DNA of 64,000 nucleotides from Okapia johnstoni (taxonomy: Eukaryota > Chordata > Mammalia > Artiodactyla > Giraffidae). The notes under the pieces were generated by a model. It did no database searches. It saw only the letters and a program-made list of their open reading frames with translations, and was not told the DNA's origin. The translations under genes and the position numbers were made by a program. The DNA is taken from NCBI GenBank assembly GCA_024291935.2, contig CM044318.1, positions 87,331,501-87,395,500 of the forward strand, written 5' to 3'. Each line of letters starts with the position of its first letter. Within the stretch, counting starts at the first letter, position 1. Below are positions 1-26,889 of this stretch, one piece after another.

Positions 1-348
1 CATCCCCTCCCACTCCCGCACCGTCCCCGCCTACAGCCCCTCCCACTCCCTCTCCGTCCCCACCTACAGCCCCTCCCACTCCCTCAGCGTCCCCGCCTAC
101 AGCCCCTCCCACTCCCTCAGCGTCCCCGCCCACATCCCCTCCCACTCCCGCACCGTCCCCTCCTACAGCCCCTCCCACTTTCCTCACCGTCCCCGCCTAC
201 AGCCCCTCCCACTTCCTCAGCGTTTCCGCCCACAGCCCCTCCCACTCCCTCTCCGTCCCCGCCTACAGCCCCTCCCACTCAGCGTCCACGCCTACAGCCC
301 CTCCCACTCCTTCAGCGTCCCCGCCCACAGCCCCTCCCACTTCCCGGG
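1..348. repeat. 33-bp minisatellite
   Basis: Tandem units of about 33 bp such as AGCCCCTCCCACTCC followed by CTCAGCGTCCCCGCCTAC, with point variants and shortened copies. The array begins before the window and ends at about 348, within a JAKMIP3 intron. Confidence 0.9.
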
Positions 349-1012
349 GCCCCTGTGCCTATGGTCCCTCCTGGTGCAGCTGGAAGCAACTGAGGCACAC
401 TCGGGCGAGGGTGGTTCCGTGTTCCCAGTGCTGCCTGCCCAGAAACTTGGTCGTGGTAACCAAGAGAGCCCACCCGTTAGGGTTGCCCAGACTCCAGGGA
501 AACAGCCAGTGTCCCAGGTGGTTTTCTCTGTTCAGAACTGGGCCCCCTCCCACCCCAGGGCACTCAGCCCCCTCTGCCCGGCGGGCTCCTGCACGGTCCC
601 ACGAACGCCGCCTAGCGCTCTGGAGAGAACAGGCCTGTCTCCACCGTGACATCACCCTGTAGAGGTCCACTCCGGGCGAGTGGAGAGGGCTGGGCCCTCC
701 GTCCTTCTCAAATTTCCATTTCAGTGTGTGCCCCTCAACCCCCTGCCCCGCAGGGTACACCCCTAGATGGGGAGGAAGCCCAGACAGGGAGCTCAGAGAC
801 ACGCAGGCCTCCGTTCCTGTTCCCGCCCAGGCTAGGAAGATGCACCATTCAAACGCTCAGAGCAAACTGCCCTGAGCTGGTCAACAGTGCGGACCACAGG
901 CTGGTCCTGAGACCACCCGGTCCGCTGATGATGACCAGGAAATTCTAACCTGTGCATTTAAACCTGGCAGAGCCAATCAACGACTCAAAAAAATCTCAAC
1001 TGGTTTTTGCAG
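349..1012. other. unique JAKMIP3 intron sequence
   Basis: No exon, repeat or conserved frame was recognised here. The overlapping short open frames on both strands have no family resemblance. Confidence 0.5.
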
Positions 1013-16459
<15,447 letters not shown>

Positions 16460-16481
16460 CTCGCCTGGGCACTCTGGCGTG

Positions 16482-19093
16482 GTGAGTATTTTGTCCATGT
16501 CCTGGGGACCAGCAGGGCCCCCACTTTCCGTAAGCAGGAGGGGCTTCCTGGAGGCGACACCCAGGGCCTGAACCGGTCCTAGAGGGGAGGGTCTGCCATC
16601 ACCAGAGGGGAAGGGGTGCTCGCCTGCCCGAGGGACCTCCTGGGAGAGAGATGTGTGCACAGGCTCCCTGTTCTCTGCTCCGGGCCCCTCGGCAGGAGGC
16701 AGCGCTGGGGGTTTGGTGACTTTTCTCATTTGTGTATCAAGTACGATCTGGGGTGACACTGGAGATTCGGCCAGGACCCCCGCTTTCCCCACAAGCTGGG
16801 CTCACTCAGGACGTCACAGTCATCCTAGGCTGTGGCATCGACCCTGCGACTTTCAGCCTGAGGTGCCTGCCAAAGCTTGACCACTACCTCCTTCCCAAAC
16901 AAGACCTCGTCATCCCGTCTCTGTTTGTGGGACCCTACCCCCAACCCCTGCCGCCAGAGGGCCTTTCCTCTGGAGCAGAGCCATCCTTCCCGGCGCCCTT
17001 GTCCCTCCAGCCCCTTCCCTCTCGCCCTGCCACCCCCCTGACCTGTGTCCTGCGTCTCTTTCCCTCCAGCCCCCCTTTCCTCCAGCTTTACCGGAGAGCG
17101 GCGGGTGCCCGGGCAGCAGAGCGAGGCGCCATGTCTCGTCCCTGAAGACTCGGGGGGAGCTGGCCTCTGCAGACCCCCTGCCATCGAGGAGGAGGGAAAG
17201 AGGGAGTCTATGAGCACCTCTGAAGGGACTGTCCACTTTGATGAGCCAGAATTAGAACTCGTTCTCCGACTGGGGTTCTCTGAAGAGACCTGGTCTTGGC
17301 TGCGGACCCCAGGTCCTTGCTTGGAACACAGCCCCCCAGCCCCAGTTACGGGGACACACGGGGCCCCTGCTGGTGGCTGCACAGGGCCGCTTCAGGGCAG
17401 GAGCCCCGGCCCCCGCCTCCCCTGGTTCCCTCGGTGACTGCAACATGAATCAGAGGAGAGGGCGGACTCCCAGAAACAACGCTGGCGGCCCGCAGCACGT
17501 TGCGGTGGGGCTGTTGCCACGACGGGGACCTTCATCCGGGGCACCCGGGGCGGCCCATGGAGCATCTCCAGTGTGGTTCCCTGGGTCGCCTGGGCCAGCT
17601 GCGAAGACGCTGCAACTCTCTCGCCGGGATCCTGGGCACTTGCCGCCCGACGCATGTGGCCACCCTGCCGTGTCAGATGCTGTTGCTCGTGGGGACAGAA
17701 CCGTGGATGCCACAATGCCACTCGCCTCCCGCCCTGAGCTGCACCAAGGGATTGGCCAGAGCGAGGACTGAGGAGCCGGTGGAGGGGTCTGGGACGAGAA
17801 GGTCAGGGTGGCTGGACAGGGCCGGGCCTCACTAGAGACGCAGGGGCCAGAGGCCGTCTCAGGTGGCGCAGACCCTGGCACCGCAGAGGCAGGGCCAGTG
17901 TGGCCAAAGCCTCCAGGTCCAGAGCTGCAGCCTTCGTACTCCAGGGGCAATGCTGGCGAGGATGACAGTGCCCATAGGTCTGCGGTTGAGAAGGGGGCTC
18001 GACGCCCAGGTGGCAGCAGGTGAGGCTCAGCCGTTATCTCTGGGGCGTGACACCTTCCCTCCCAGCCTGTGGGGCGCCGACACCTCCTTCGGGTCTGAGG
18101 GATCCCGCCTCCTGGGGTGGGGGAGGTCGGCCCCCTCTGAGGTGGGGGTTCAGTTTCCTGGGATGCTGGCCCTGCAGCGGGAGCCCTGGTGTCTATAAGG
18201 GCAAGGTGGGTGTGGGGTGGTCCCAGAGGTGCTGACTGTATTGTGGGTGTCCTCTGCCCAGACCCAGGATGCCCCCCAACATGGCCAACCGAGGTGCCTG
18301 TGCAGGGTCACAGGGCACATCCCTGAGCCACAGGGGCGGCCTCGGCTCAGCTCCCGACAGAAGAGGGCACCTGGCCCCTCCCCTCCTGCCAACCCAGCCC
18401 CACCCCGCACCCCAGGTCTTTCGACCTGCCTGCCCACCCCGTCTGGCTGGGCCCAGAAACTCCGAAACCTTTTCTTGTGGAGGAGCCCCTCTCTCCGGCC
18501 CTGACTCCCAGCTCCGCAGACCTCCCTGTCCTCAGGGCATCATCTCCCCCATCCCAGGGCTTGGAGGCCCCCCTGGGCTGGCTGGCAGGTCATCCCCATG
18601 GCGGGGGCAGGATCTGGATGGGCGGGCGCTCGTGGTGAGCTTTCCTCTCCACATGTTTCTGGGTGACGTGGGGCGGCTCGGGGGGGCAGTTCTGTGTTCT
18701 GGGTGTGTAGGAGTGATAAGAGATCTGTATCCCCCACCCCGCCCCATCACAGAGCCCCCTGAACCTCTGACAATGGGGCTGCGGAGCCCCCAAGACGCAG
18801 CCCCGGGTAGAAAAGGCAGTCAGGCAGAGCAGAGGCCAGAGTGGGGCCACCGCCCGCTCTCTAGGAGGGGCCTCGAGACGCTCGGCTCTTTCACACGATT
18901 CCTCTGAGGAAGCCCGTCTCTCAAAACCACATGCAGTCAGCCTGGCGTGGGGCCTGGGCCCAGCCGGGGACACGTGGGCACAGCCTCCGGTGGGAAAGGC
19001 CACTCTGGAGGCTGGTTCTGGAGTGAAGGCTGGTCCCCCACCCTGGTCCACACATGGGCTCTCCAACCTGAGCACCCCTTCAAGGCCCAGTCC
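16482..19093. other. JAKMIP3 last intron, GC-rich unique part
   Basis: No exon or interspersed repeat was recognised. Several open frames of 90-210 codons on both strands reflect high GC content; none resembles a known family. Confidence 0.5.
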
Positions 19094-19818
19094 CTGAAGC
19101 TCGGGGTCCCTGGAGCTTGGGATCCCTGGAGCTCAGGATTCCTGGAGCTCGTGGTCCCTGGAGTTTGTGGTCCCTGGAGCTTGGTGTCCCTGGAACTCGG
19201 AGTCCCTGGAGCTCGGGGTCCCTGGAGCTCAGGATTCCTGGATCTCGTGGTCCCTGGATCTTGTGGTCCCTGGAGCTTGGGGTCCCTGGAACTCGGGGTC
19301 CCTGGAGCTCGGGGTCCCTGGAACTCGGGGTCCCTGGAACTCGGGGTCCCTGGAGCTCAGGATTCCTGGATGTCGTGGTCCCTGGATCTTGTGGTCCCTG
19401 GAGCTCGTGGTCCCTGGAGCTTGGTGTCCCTGTATCTCGGGGTCCCTGGAGCTCGGGGTCCCTGGAGCTCAGGATTCCTGGATCTCGTGGTCCCTGGATC
19501 TTGTGGTCCCTGGAGCTCAGGGTCCCTGGAGCTCAGGGTCACTGGATCTCGGGGTCCCTGGATCTCGGGGTCCCTGGAGCTCGGGGTCCCTTGAGCTCAG
19601 TGTCCCTGGAGCTCAGGATTCCTGGATCTCGTGGTCCCTGGATCTTGTGGTCCCTGGAGCTCGGGGTCCCTGGAGCTCGGGGTCCCTGGAGCTCAGGGTC
19701 CCTGAAGCTCAGGGTCCCTGGATCTCGGGGTCCCTGGAGCTCAGGGTCCCTGGAGCTCAGGATTCCTGGAGCTCGTGGTTCTTGGAGCTTGGGGTCCCTG
19801 GAGCTCGGGGTCCCTTGA
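19094..19818. repeat. 16-bp minisatellite, about 45 copies
   Basis: The unit GGGGTCCCTGGAGCTC is repeated with variants such as GGATTCCTGGATCTC and GGATCTTGT. The AGGATTCCTGGA variant recurs at 19135, 19231, 19359, 19471, 19615 and 19759; the gaps are all multiples of 16 bp. Because 16 is not a multiple of 3 and the unit lacks stops, all three forward frames stay open. Confidence 0.95.
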
Positions 19819-21129
19819 GGTACATGGGCTGCGCCGTGTCGTGTGAAGGCAAGCACTTGACGAGGACAACCCGCCGTCACGGCCTGGCTTCAGAGGTCAC
19901 CCGTAGCCAGTGAAGGACGATGAATACATGGCCGTGGCAATGCTGTGTCAAAATGGATGGTGCAGAGTCCCTGGAAGGGCCCCGCGGGTGGTGGGGCGGC
20001 CTCTGCCCCTTCGGGATCTTCCCCACAGCCTCCCCCAGAGAGCCAGCCTAGCTCCGCAGTCTGTCTTACCGTGTGCGGGGCACAAGGGACCCGCCAGGGC
20101 TTGGAAGACCAGTCGGTGCCCCAGAACCGTGAGCAGGTCCCACCTGTGGAGGAGAGCAGGGCCGGGTATGGATGACTGGGCGCCTGAGGTGAGGGTCGGA
20201 CGTGGGGGCTCTGAGCAGGCTCGGCCTCCCTGGGGCCCAGGCAACCTCCATCAACACCCCACTCCAGCATCCCCACAGGCAGCCTTCAGGACCTGGGTGT
20301 TGATGGAAGCTCCCTTGGACATCTGGGGAGAGACCCAGATGGGACTTGGACCAACTCCTGCTCCCAGGATGCTCGTGCTGGGGTGGCCTTGGTGGGGGGT
20401 GGTGGGCATCACCATGCGGGAACGGAATTGGGCTGCACGTCTCATGTGGGGCTGCAGGGCGGTGGCACTCAGTGGGGTCCAGAGTCTCACTCTCGAGGGC
20501 CCGCAGACAAGCACGTTTTCCCTCCACCCAGCACCACCCTCTGGAGACCAGGGGGAGAGGTCTGGGTCTCCAGCCAAAGTAGGAGGATATTGTATGAAGC
20601 AGTTGGCACCAAGCCGTCCTCACCCTGGGCAGAAGTAGCAGACGTTCAGTGAGAAGGGTCCCGCAGCCCAGGCTTCCCTTCACAGGGCGGCGGGGGCGGC
20701 CACACCCGGACGACGCTGTTTTGCGGTTTCTCAGTCGAGGGGGGAGGGGACCGCTTTGTGGGTACAGAGCTGGGCGCTGCGGATCTGTGGGATCTGTGGG
20801 ATCTGTGGCTGCGGACGGCGGCTCGTGGGAAACGTCAACCCCTGCGGGGCTTCCGCCATCACCTTCTGGCTCGCCAGTGTCCAGGGTGAGTCTGAGGCTG
20901 TCAGCAGAGTGCTGACGTCTAAATCCAGGATGTTCTGTGTCGTTATCGCTCTTCCCGGCCCTGACCACTGACACGCTCCTCCTAGAGAGCGAGGGCCCCT
21001 CTCAGGCAGGAGCAGACGGGGGGCCGGGGCTTTCTGCCCTGGAGACGTCGCTGAGGGGGGGCTGGTTCCACGCACATTTGGTGCAGTACATGCGACACAA
21101 AGTTATCAGATTCCTAAGCAAGCGCCCCC
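19819..21129. other. JAKMIP3 last intron, unique
   Basis: Nothing recognised apart from a short tandem GGGATCTGT triplication at 20786-20811. Confidence 0.45.
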
Positions 21130-21850
21130 TCCTCCCATCAGCTTTTTTAAAAGTCTTCTATTTTAAAATAGTTTCAGACTTAAAGAAAAGTTGCACAGAG
21201 AGTAGAAAGTTCCTGTAGCCCTTCACCCAGCTTCTCCAGACATCCCCATCTCATGTCATCACAGCGCACTCTCCAAGCTCAGCTGGGCCCCCCACTCTGT
21301 CCAGAGCGCCCACCGTGTCGGGTCGTCTCCTGGTCCCTTCCAGTTTTCCTCACTGTCCTGACTTTGGCACTCCGGTAGGAGCTGGCTGGTTATTCTGTGG
21401 ATTGCTCTTCATGTGACTTGTCTGACGTGCTTCTCTGACAGGACCGAAGGTGGTGTTCTTGGCAACACTGCCCCCAGTGACGTGCCCTCTGAGTGTGTCC
21501 GTCAGGGTGCACGACGTCCATACACCGTGTCCCTCCAGGTGGAACCTTAACCAAGGTTCTACCAGGTTCTCCACTGAAAAGGTGTCGTCTGTAACTATAA
21601 ATAGTCTTGGAGAGAGGCACTTTGAGACCAAGCAAACATGCTGATCCTCCTTGGACGTTTACCCGATAACTAGGCCGGCATCAGTGGGTCTTTCCTCCCA
21701 TGGTGGTTCTCATGGCTTTCTATTCCCATGTTCCTTCTATTTTATTAGAATCTTTCTCTGGAGAAGACCTGTCCCCTTCTCTCATTTCTTTCTTTATCCA
21801 TTTCCATGCAGCAGTATGGGCTCGTGGGTATTTAGTTTGTTCTGTGGGTG
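21130..21850. repeat. ancient LINE-1 3' remnant
   Basis: GTTTCAGACTTAAAGAAAAG, then TTGCACAGAGAG and TTCCTGTAGCCCTTCACCCA, resembles a common ancient mammalian L1 3' region. A later AACCTTAACCAAGGTTCTAC and CAGGTTCTCCACTG stretch fits the same element. The family is not certain. Confidence 0.45.
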
Positions 21851-22251
21851 ATAATCAACACTGTCTTTAATTCTGTTCTTGCTCGGATCGTGGCAGGGTA
21901 AATGACTGAGTTTTCATCAGGCTGATGTCTCTGACTCTCGAGCCCCTCTGTGCCCCGAGCCCTTTCTTACTTTCCATCCTTGCAGGATGCTGAAGCTTAT
22001 CTTGTGTTTTCCCTGCCCCAACCCTGAAACACCCACTTCTTCAAGGAGCCTGGTTCCCTCTGTCGGGAGTGGTATTGGGGACCAGCCTCCCTGGGCTGGG
22101 TGTACTCGCAGCTCCTGGGCTGACGGTGATGCTAGGCCCTCTCGGGCAGAGCCTGGAGACATACCTCTGTGCACTAATGCAGGAGTAGCCATGCCTCTTT
22201 CTTTATTTCTGCTTCTATCGATCATCTAACTATGTACTTAAAGGAAGAAAA

Positions 22252-22455
22252 AGTGAAGTCGCTCACTTGTGTCCACCTCTTTGTGACCCCACAGACTGTA
22301 GCCTGCTAGGCTCCTCCGTCCATGGGATTCTCCAGGCAGGAGTACTGGAGTGGGTTGCCATTTCCCTCTCTAGGGGATCTTCCCCACCCAGGGATCAAAC
22401 CCGCGTCTCCCGCACTGCGGGCGGATTCTTTACCTTCTGAGCCACCAGGGGCTCC
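22252..22455 (-). repeat. Bov-tA SINE
   Basis: A reverse element from AGTGAAGTCGCTCACTTGTG to TACCTTCTGAGCCACCAGGG. Confidence 0.95.
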
Positions 22456-22494
22456 TATAAGCTTGAGGCAAATTCAAAGGCTCATCTATGTGTT

Positions 22495-22750
22495 TATGTA
22501 CCATCTATTATCTATTATCTAGCTATCATTTGTCATCTGTTTATCTATCACTTAACATCTGTTGACCATCATCCATGCATCTACCACCTATCTATCGTCT
22601 ATCACTTATCTATCATCTTTCTGCCCCATCCTCCGTCTGGCATCTATCATCGATCAACTATCCTTGCCACCTACCTGTCACCTATCTGCCACCTATCACC
22701 TATCTGTCATTTGTCATCTGTCATCTGTGCATCCATCTCACATCTCTGTG
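22495..22750. repeat. degenerate TATC/CTATCATCTGTC microsatellite
   Basis: Interrupted ATCTATTATCTATT, ATCTGTCATTTGTCATC and CACCTATCTGCC arrays, lying directly downstream of the A-rich side of the Bov-tA copy. Confidence 0.85.
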
Positions 22751-23030
22751 TCTATTATAAAACCACAAATTCACAATGATACTTCCAATTCCAGGCCACC
22801 CATTCAAGACCCAGCCCCTTTCCCTACCTGTAACTCCGTTCCCTGGAGACGTGAGTCTCACCGGAGCCTGACGTGTTGCGTTCCCACCAGTGACGTGTGT
22901 GAGCTCCTGCCACTCCACATTTTCTCTAGCACCTGATGTGGTCAGTCTTTTGGGGGTGGGGGGTTCATTCTAATGAGGGCAAAGTGGTCATTATTTTGAA
23001 TTTAATTTTCATTTATTTAATGACTAATGA

Positions 23031-23235
23031 GGGCTTCTCTGGTAGCTCATTTGGTAAAGAATCTGCCTGCAGTGCAGGAGATGCAGGTTCAATACCTGGG
23101 TCAGGAAGATTCCTTGGAGAAGAAAATGGCTACCCACTCCAGCATTCTTGCCTGGAGAATCCCCTGGACAGTGGAGCCTGGTGGGCTACAGCCCATGTGG
23201 TCGCAGAGAATCAGGCACGACTGAGCGACTAAACC
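23031..23235 (+). repeat. Bov-tA SINE
   Basis: A forward element from GGGCTTCTCTGGTAGCTCAT to AGGCACGACTGAGCGACTAA. Confidence 0.95.
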
Positions 23236-23244
23236 AGCACCGCA

Positions 23245-23710
23245 TGTGATCAACGATGTCTGGCATTTGTTGTGTGTTGAGCTTCTTTCCATGTATCTTC
23301 TTCAGTGAACTGACCATTGAAATCATTTGCCCATTTTTTAAAATTCAGTCTTTGCTTTCTTATTATTGAGTTTTAAGACTCCTTTATACGTTTCAGACAT
23401 AGCCCCTTGGTCAGATACATAATGCAAAAGTATTTTCCTTTTTGTCTTTTTACTCTTTTGAGAGTATCTTTTGAAGCGAAGTTCTTAGGTAAAAATCTAA
23501 TTTGTCAACTTAAAAATACGTAGGTTGTGTGGTATTGGGCCTAAGAAAACCTTGCCTGATCCGGAGTCACCAGGATTCCCTCCAGTGTTTCCTCCCGGAA
23601 TCGCGCGGCTTTGTGTCTTACATTCACGTTCACGACCCATTTTGAGTTTGTGTTTGCATTTGGAGTATGGTTTTGGTCGAAGCACATTTTTTGCAAGTGG
23701 TTGTCCATCT
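23245..23710 (-). repeat. LINE-1 fragment, antisense
   Basis: ATCATTTGCCCATTTTTTAA, then TTATTGAGTTTTAAGACTCC, CCTTGGTCAGATACATAATG and CATTTTGAGTTTGTG match the reverse complement of the end of L1 ORF2 in sequence order. Confidence 0.75.
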
Positions 23711-23759
23711 CTCGTCTCCTCCCACCCCCCCACTGTAAGGAACTCTTCCTGTTTTTGAG

Positions 23760-24950
23760 GAAAATGCCTTCTGCTCGGCTGGACCAAGCCTGCTGTGCGG
23801 TTAGCCCCATCCTGGCTGGAGTGTCCTTCCCGCCTCTGAGTCATCAAACTCGGGGAGGCAGGGGGTCAGAGCTGCTATCTGCCGGCGTCCTCCACGCTCA
23901 CATGCCTAGTCCCCTCTGGGCCCCGGGGGTGGGGCTGGGGCTGCAGGCACCTTGTCTGCCCAGCTCAGGGTCTGGAAGCCCGAGATGTGAGACTCAGCTG
24001 TCAGCGGGGCAGATGTACAGCTCTCCCGGAGCAGGCACTGAATACCGATGAGCCCCCGCTCCTGTGAGCCTGCTCACGCTGTGCTGAGACCCAGCGCCCA
24101 GAAGTGATGGCTGTTGTCATCGCTGAAATTCAGGAAGGAGTCGGTCTTGCTCAGGAGACGTCCACAGTCGACAGGCATTGCGCATGCACGTGAGAGGATG
24201 GCTTCATCTGGCTTCACTTCTGACCTCTGAGTCCCTTCAGGTAACTGCCTTCTGACCCCTGGGGCCGCACCCTGGGCAGAGCTTTGTGGCAGACACGTAT
24301 GTTTCTGAAAGGTGTAACAGCGTCCTCACATGCTTTTTTCCTTTCACGGTGCTTAGACTCACCTGCCCGGTGACCCGCGTGTCTTCGTGTCCCGCTCCGG
24401 GAGGCCCTCGTGGGGCTCCACCACCCCGGTGATGGGCGTCTGGGTTTCGCCATTGTGAACACTCGGTGAGGTTTGTTGATGTGCTGGTGCAGGAGTTTCT
24501 TCTGGGGGTCCACCTGTGGTCATTAGGGCTCATCCAAAATATAAAGCCTTGATATCTGGGGATACCGAGAAACTCCTCCAGTTCATGTGGGCTTTGGAGC
24601 CATTTTTTCCTCTCTGTTTAGCATTTTGTGTTTACCTGACACCGCTGGGACATCTGCGCGCCGTCTCAGGGAGAAGCGGGAGAAGGGACTGCAGGCCAAC
24701 GGCTCCCCTGCCCCGTCTGCGCTCTGCTGCCTGGCCTGTTCTGTGCAGTGGCAGCTCCTGGCCCGCGGCCGGCTCTCTAGCGCTTGTAATGTCGCCATCT
24801 CGGCTTAAGCAGTGTGGGCCCTTTCAGAGCATGAGCACGCGGCCGTTACAGAGAGAGGCCGTTGTCAGAGCAGCCAGCACCAGAGGAGAGCGGACGCCCC
24901 TTCTCGGGCGAGAGCAGCTCCTGGTCACCCAGACGGAGAACAGAGCAGGA
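23760..24950. other. JAKMIP3 last intron, unique
   Basis: No exon, repeat or conserved frame was recognised in this stretch. Confidence 0.45.
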
Positions 24951-24956
24951 GCTGAG

Positions 24957-26003
24957 GGGGTGTGTGTGCAGGTGGTTGTGTGTGTACGAGTCTGTGTGCG
25001 GGTCTGTGTGTGGTTGTGTGGTGGGGTTGTGTGTGGTTGTGTGTGGGGGTCAGTGTGTGGTTGTGTGTGGGGGTCTGTGTGTGGTTGTGTGTGTGGGTCT
25101 GTGTGTGGTTGTTTTGTGTGGGGGTGGTGTGTGTGTGTGTGTGTGTGGTGTGTGTGTGTTTTGTTTTGTGGTTTTGTGTGTGTGTGGTGGGTCTGTGTGT
25201 GGTTGTGTGTGTGGGTTTGTGTGTGGTTGTGTGCAGGTCTGTGTGTGTGGGGGGTGTGTGTGGGGTTTGTGGTGGTGGTTGTTGTGGGGGGGGTGTTGTG
25301 TGTGTGTGTGGGTAGGGTGGTTGGGTGGGGGGTGTGTGTGTGTTGTGTTGTGGTGGGGGGGTGTGGTGTGGTTGTGTTTGTGGTTGTGGTGTGGGGGTGT
25401 TGTGTGTGTGGGGGGGTTGTTGGTGTGTTGTGTGTGGGGGGGGGGGTGTGTGGGTTGTGGGTGTGGGGTGTGGGGGGGTGTGTGGGTGTTTGTGTGTGTG
25501 TGGGTGTGTGGGTGGGTTGTGGTTTGGGGGTTGTGTGTGGTTGGTCTGTGGTGTGGTGTGTGGGTGGGGGTGTGGGTGGGGTGTGTGGGTTGGGGGGGTG
25601 TGTGTGTGTGTGGTTGTGTGTGATGGTGTGTGTGGATCTGTGTGTGGTTGTGTGCAGGTCTGTGTGTGGTTGTGTGTGTGGGTTGTGTGTGTTGTTGTGT
25701 GTGTGGTGTGTGTGTGTGTGTGGTTGTGTGTGTGGGTCTGTGTGTGGTTGTGTGTGTGGTTGTGTGTGTGTGTGTCTGTGTGTGGTTGCGTGCAGGTCTG
25801 TGTGCAGTTGTGTGCAGGTCTGTGTGCGGTTGTGTGTGTGTGTTGTGTGTGTGGTTGCGTGTGGGGGTCTGTGTGTGGTTGTGTGCAAGTCTGTGTGCGG
25901 TTGTGTGTGTGTGTCTGTGTGTGGTTGTGTGCAGGTCTGTGTGTGGTTGTGTGTGTGGGTCTGTGTGTGTGGTTGTGTGTGTGGGTCTGTGTGTGGTTGT
26001 GTT
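24957..26003. repeat. GT-rich 22-bp minisatellite with a C-free core
   Basis: The flanks carry units such as GGTCTGTGTGTGGTTGTGTG plus CA (22 bp). Between about 25240 and 25545 there is no C at all and the unit structure dissolves into G/T runs. Open frames of hundreds of codons on both strands are a by-product. Confidence 0.9.
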
Positions 26004-26889
26004 GCCCTCGGGATGCTGCCCGCCTCCTCCACAGGTCCTGGGACATCTGCCTTTGGGACCGGCAGGGCTTGACCCTGTGGATTCAGGTGCTAATCTCAAG
26101 CAGAAACACCCCCCTACCCCCACGCCAGGATAATGTTTGTCAAATGTCTGCAGCATTGGCCCAGCCAAGTTGATGAGCCGGGCATGGTGTGAGCATGGAC
26201 CGTCCTGGGCCAGAGTGGACCGCCCCGCCTGCAGCGGGCTCTTGCCTGTGGGGCGCTGGGGAGAAAGGCCGCGTCGATGGCCCAGGGGCGCTGACAGAAG
26301 CCCCGTCCCCCTCTGTGTGGTTGATGGAAAGGCCCTGCAGAGAGCTGCCCGGGCGGCAGGGAGGAAGCTCAGCTGGGTCTGGGCGAGACCATCTGTTTCT
26401 TCATATTTCCCCCAAGTCAGAGCTTCGGGGAAGGAAGACCTTGGCCCCAAACACGTTTGTTGTTGCTGTTGGTTTCTGTTGTGTTTGGAAATGCTAGGCT
26501 ATGGTTTCCCAGAATAGTAGCGCTCACACGGAGAGTTTCTGGTTTTAACCCATCCTCCGCTGTCCCGTAAGCTGATCGTACGTGTATTTGCGTGGCTTAC
26601 TTCTGAGGATCTGGGACCTGGAGTAGGGGTGATGTTTGGGGGCAGAGAGCAAAGATCTGGGCTGCAGGCCTCGCCCCTCCTCGTGCCTGTCAAATTGGGC
26701 TCTGGGCCTCTGCCTGGCCCACCCTGTGTTCCGGCCCAGGTTCACTTGCCTTGCGTGCATTTCTGGACAACATGAGGCCCACCACCTGCCGTTGGTTCCA
26801 ACCCCAGGAAGGTTGGTCTCCCTGCCAAAAGCTTCATGTTTCCCAACAGTTGGGGTTACAGCGGGAATCCCCAGGACAAACAGAGACGG

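Noticed and set aside
18947..19913. Collagen-like GVPGARGPW repeat protein
   Set aside because: Produced by the 16-bp minisatellite in every forward frame; no Gly-x-x register is conserved apart from the DNA repeat.
24824..26450. Thr/His/Pro-rich minus-strand frames and Cys/Val/Gly-rich plus-strand frames of 250-520 codons
   Set aside because: Simple-repeat artefacts of the GT minisatellite; both strands and several frames are open at once.
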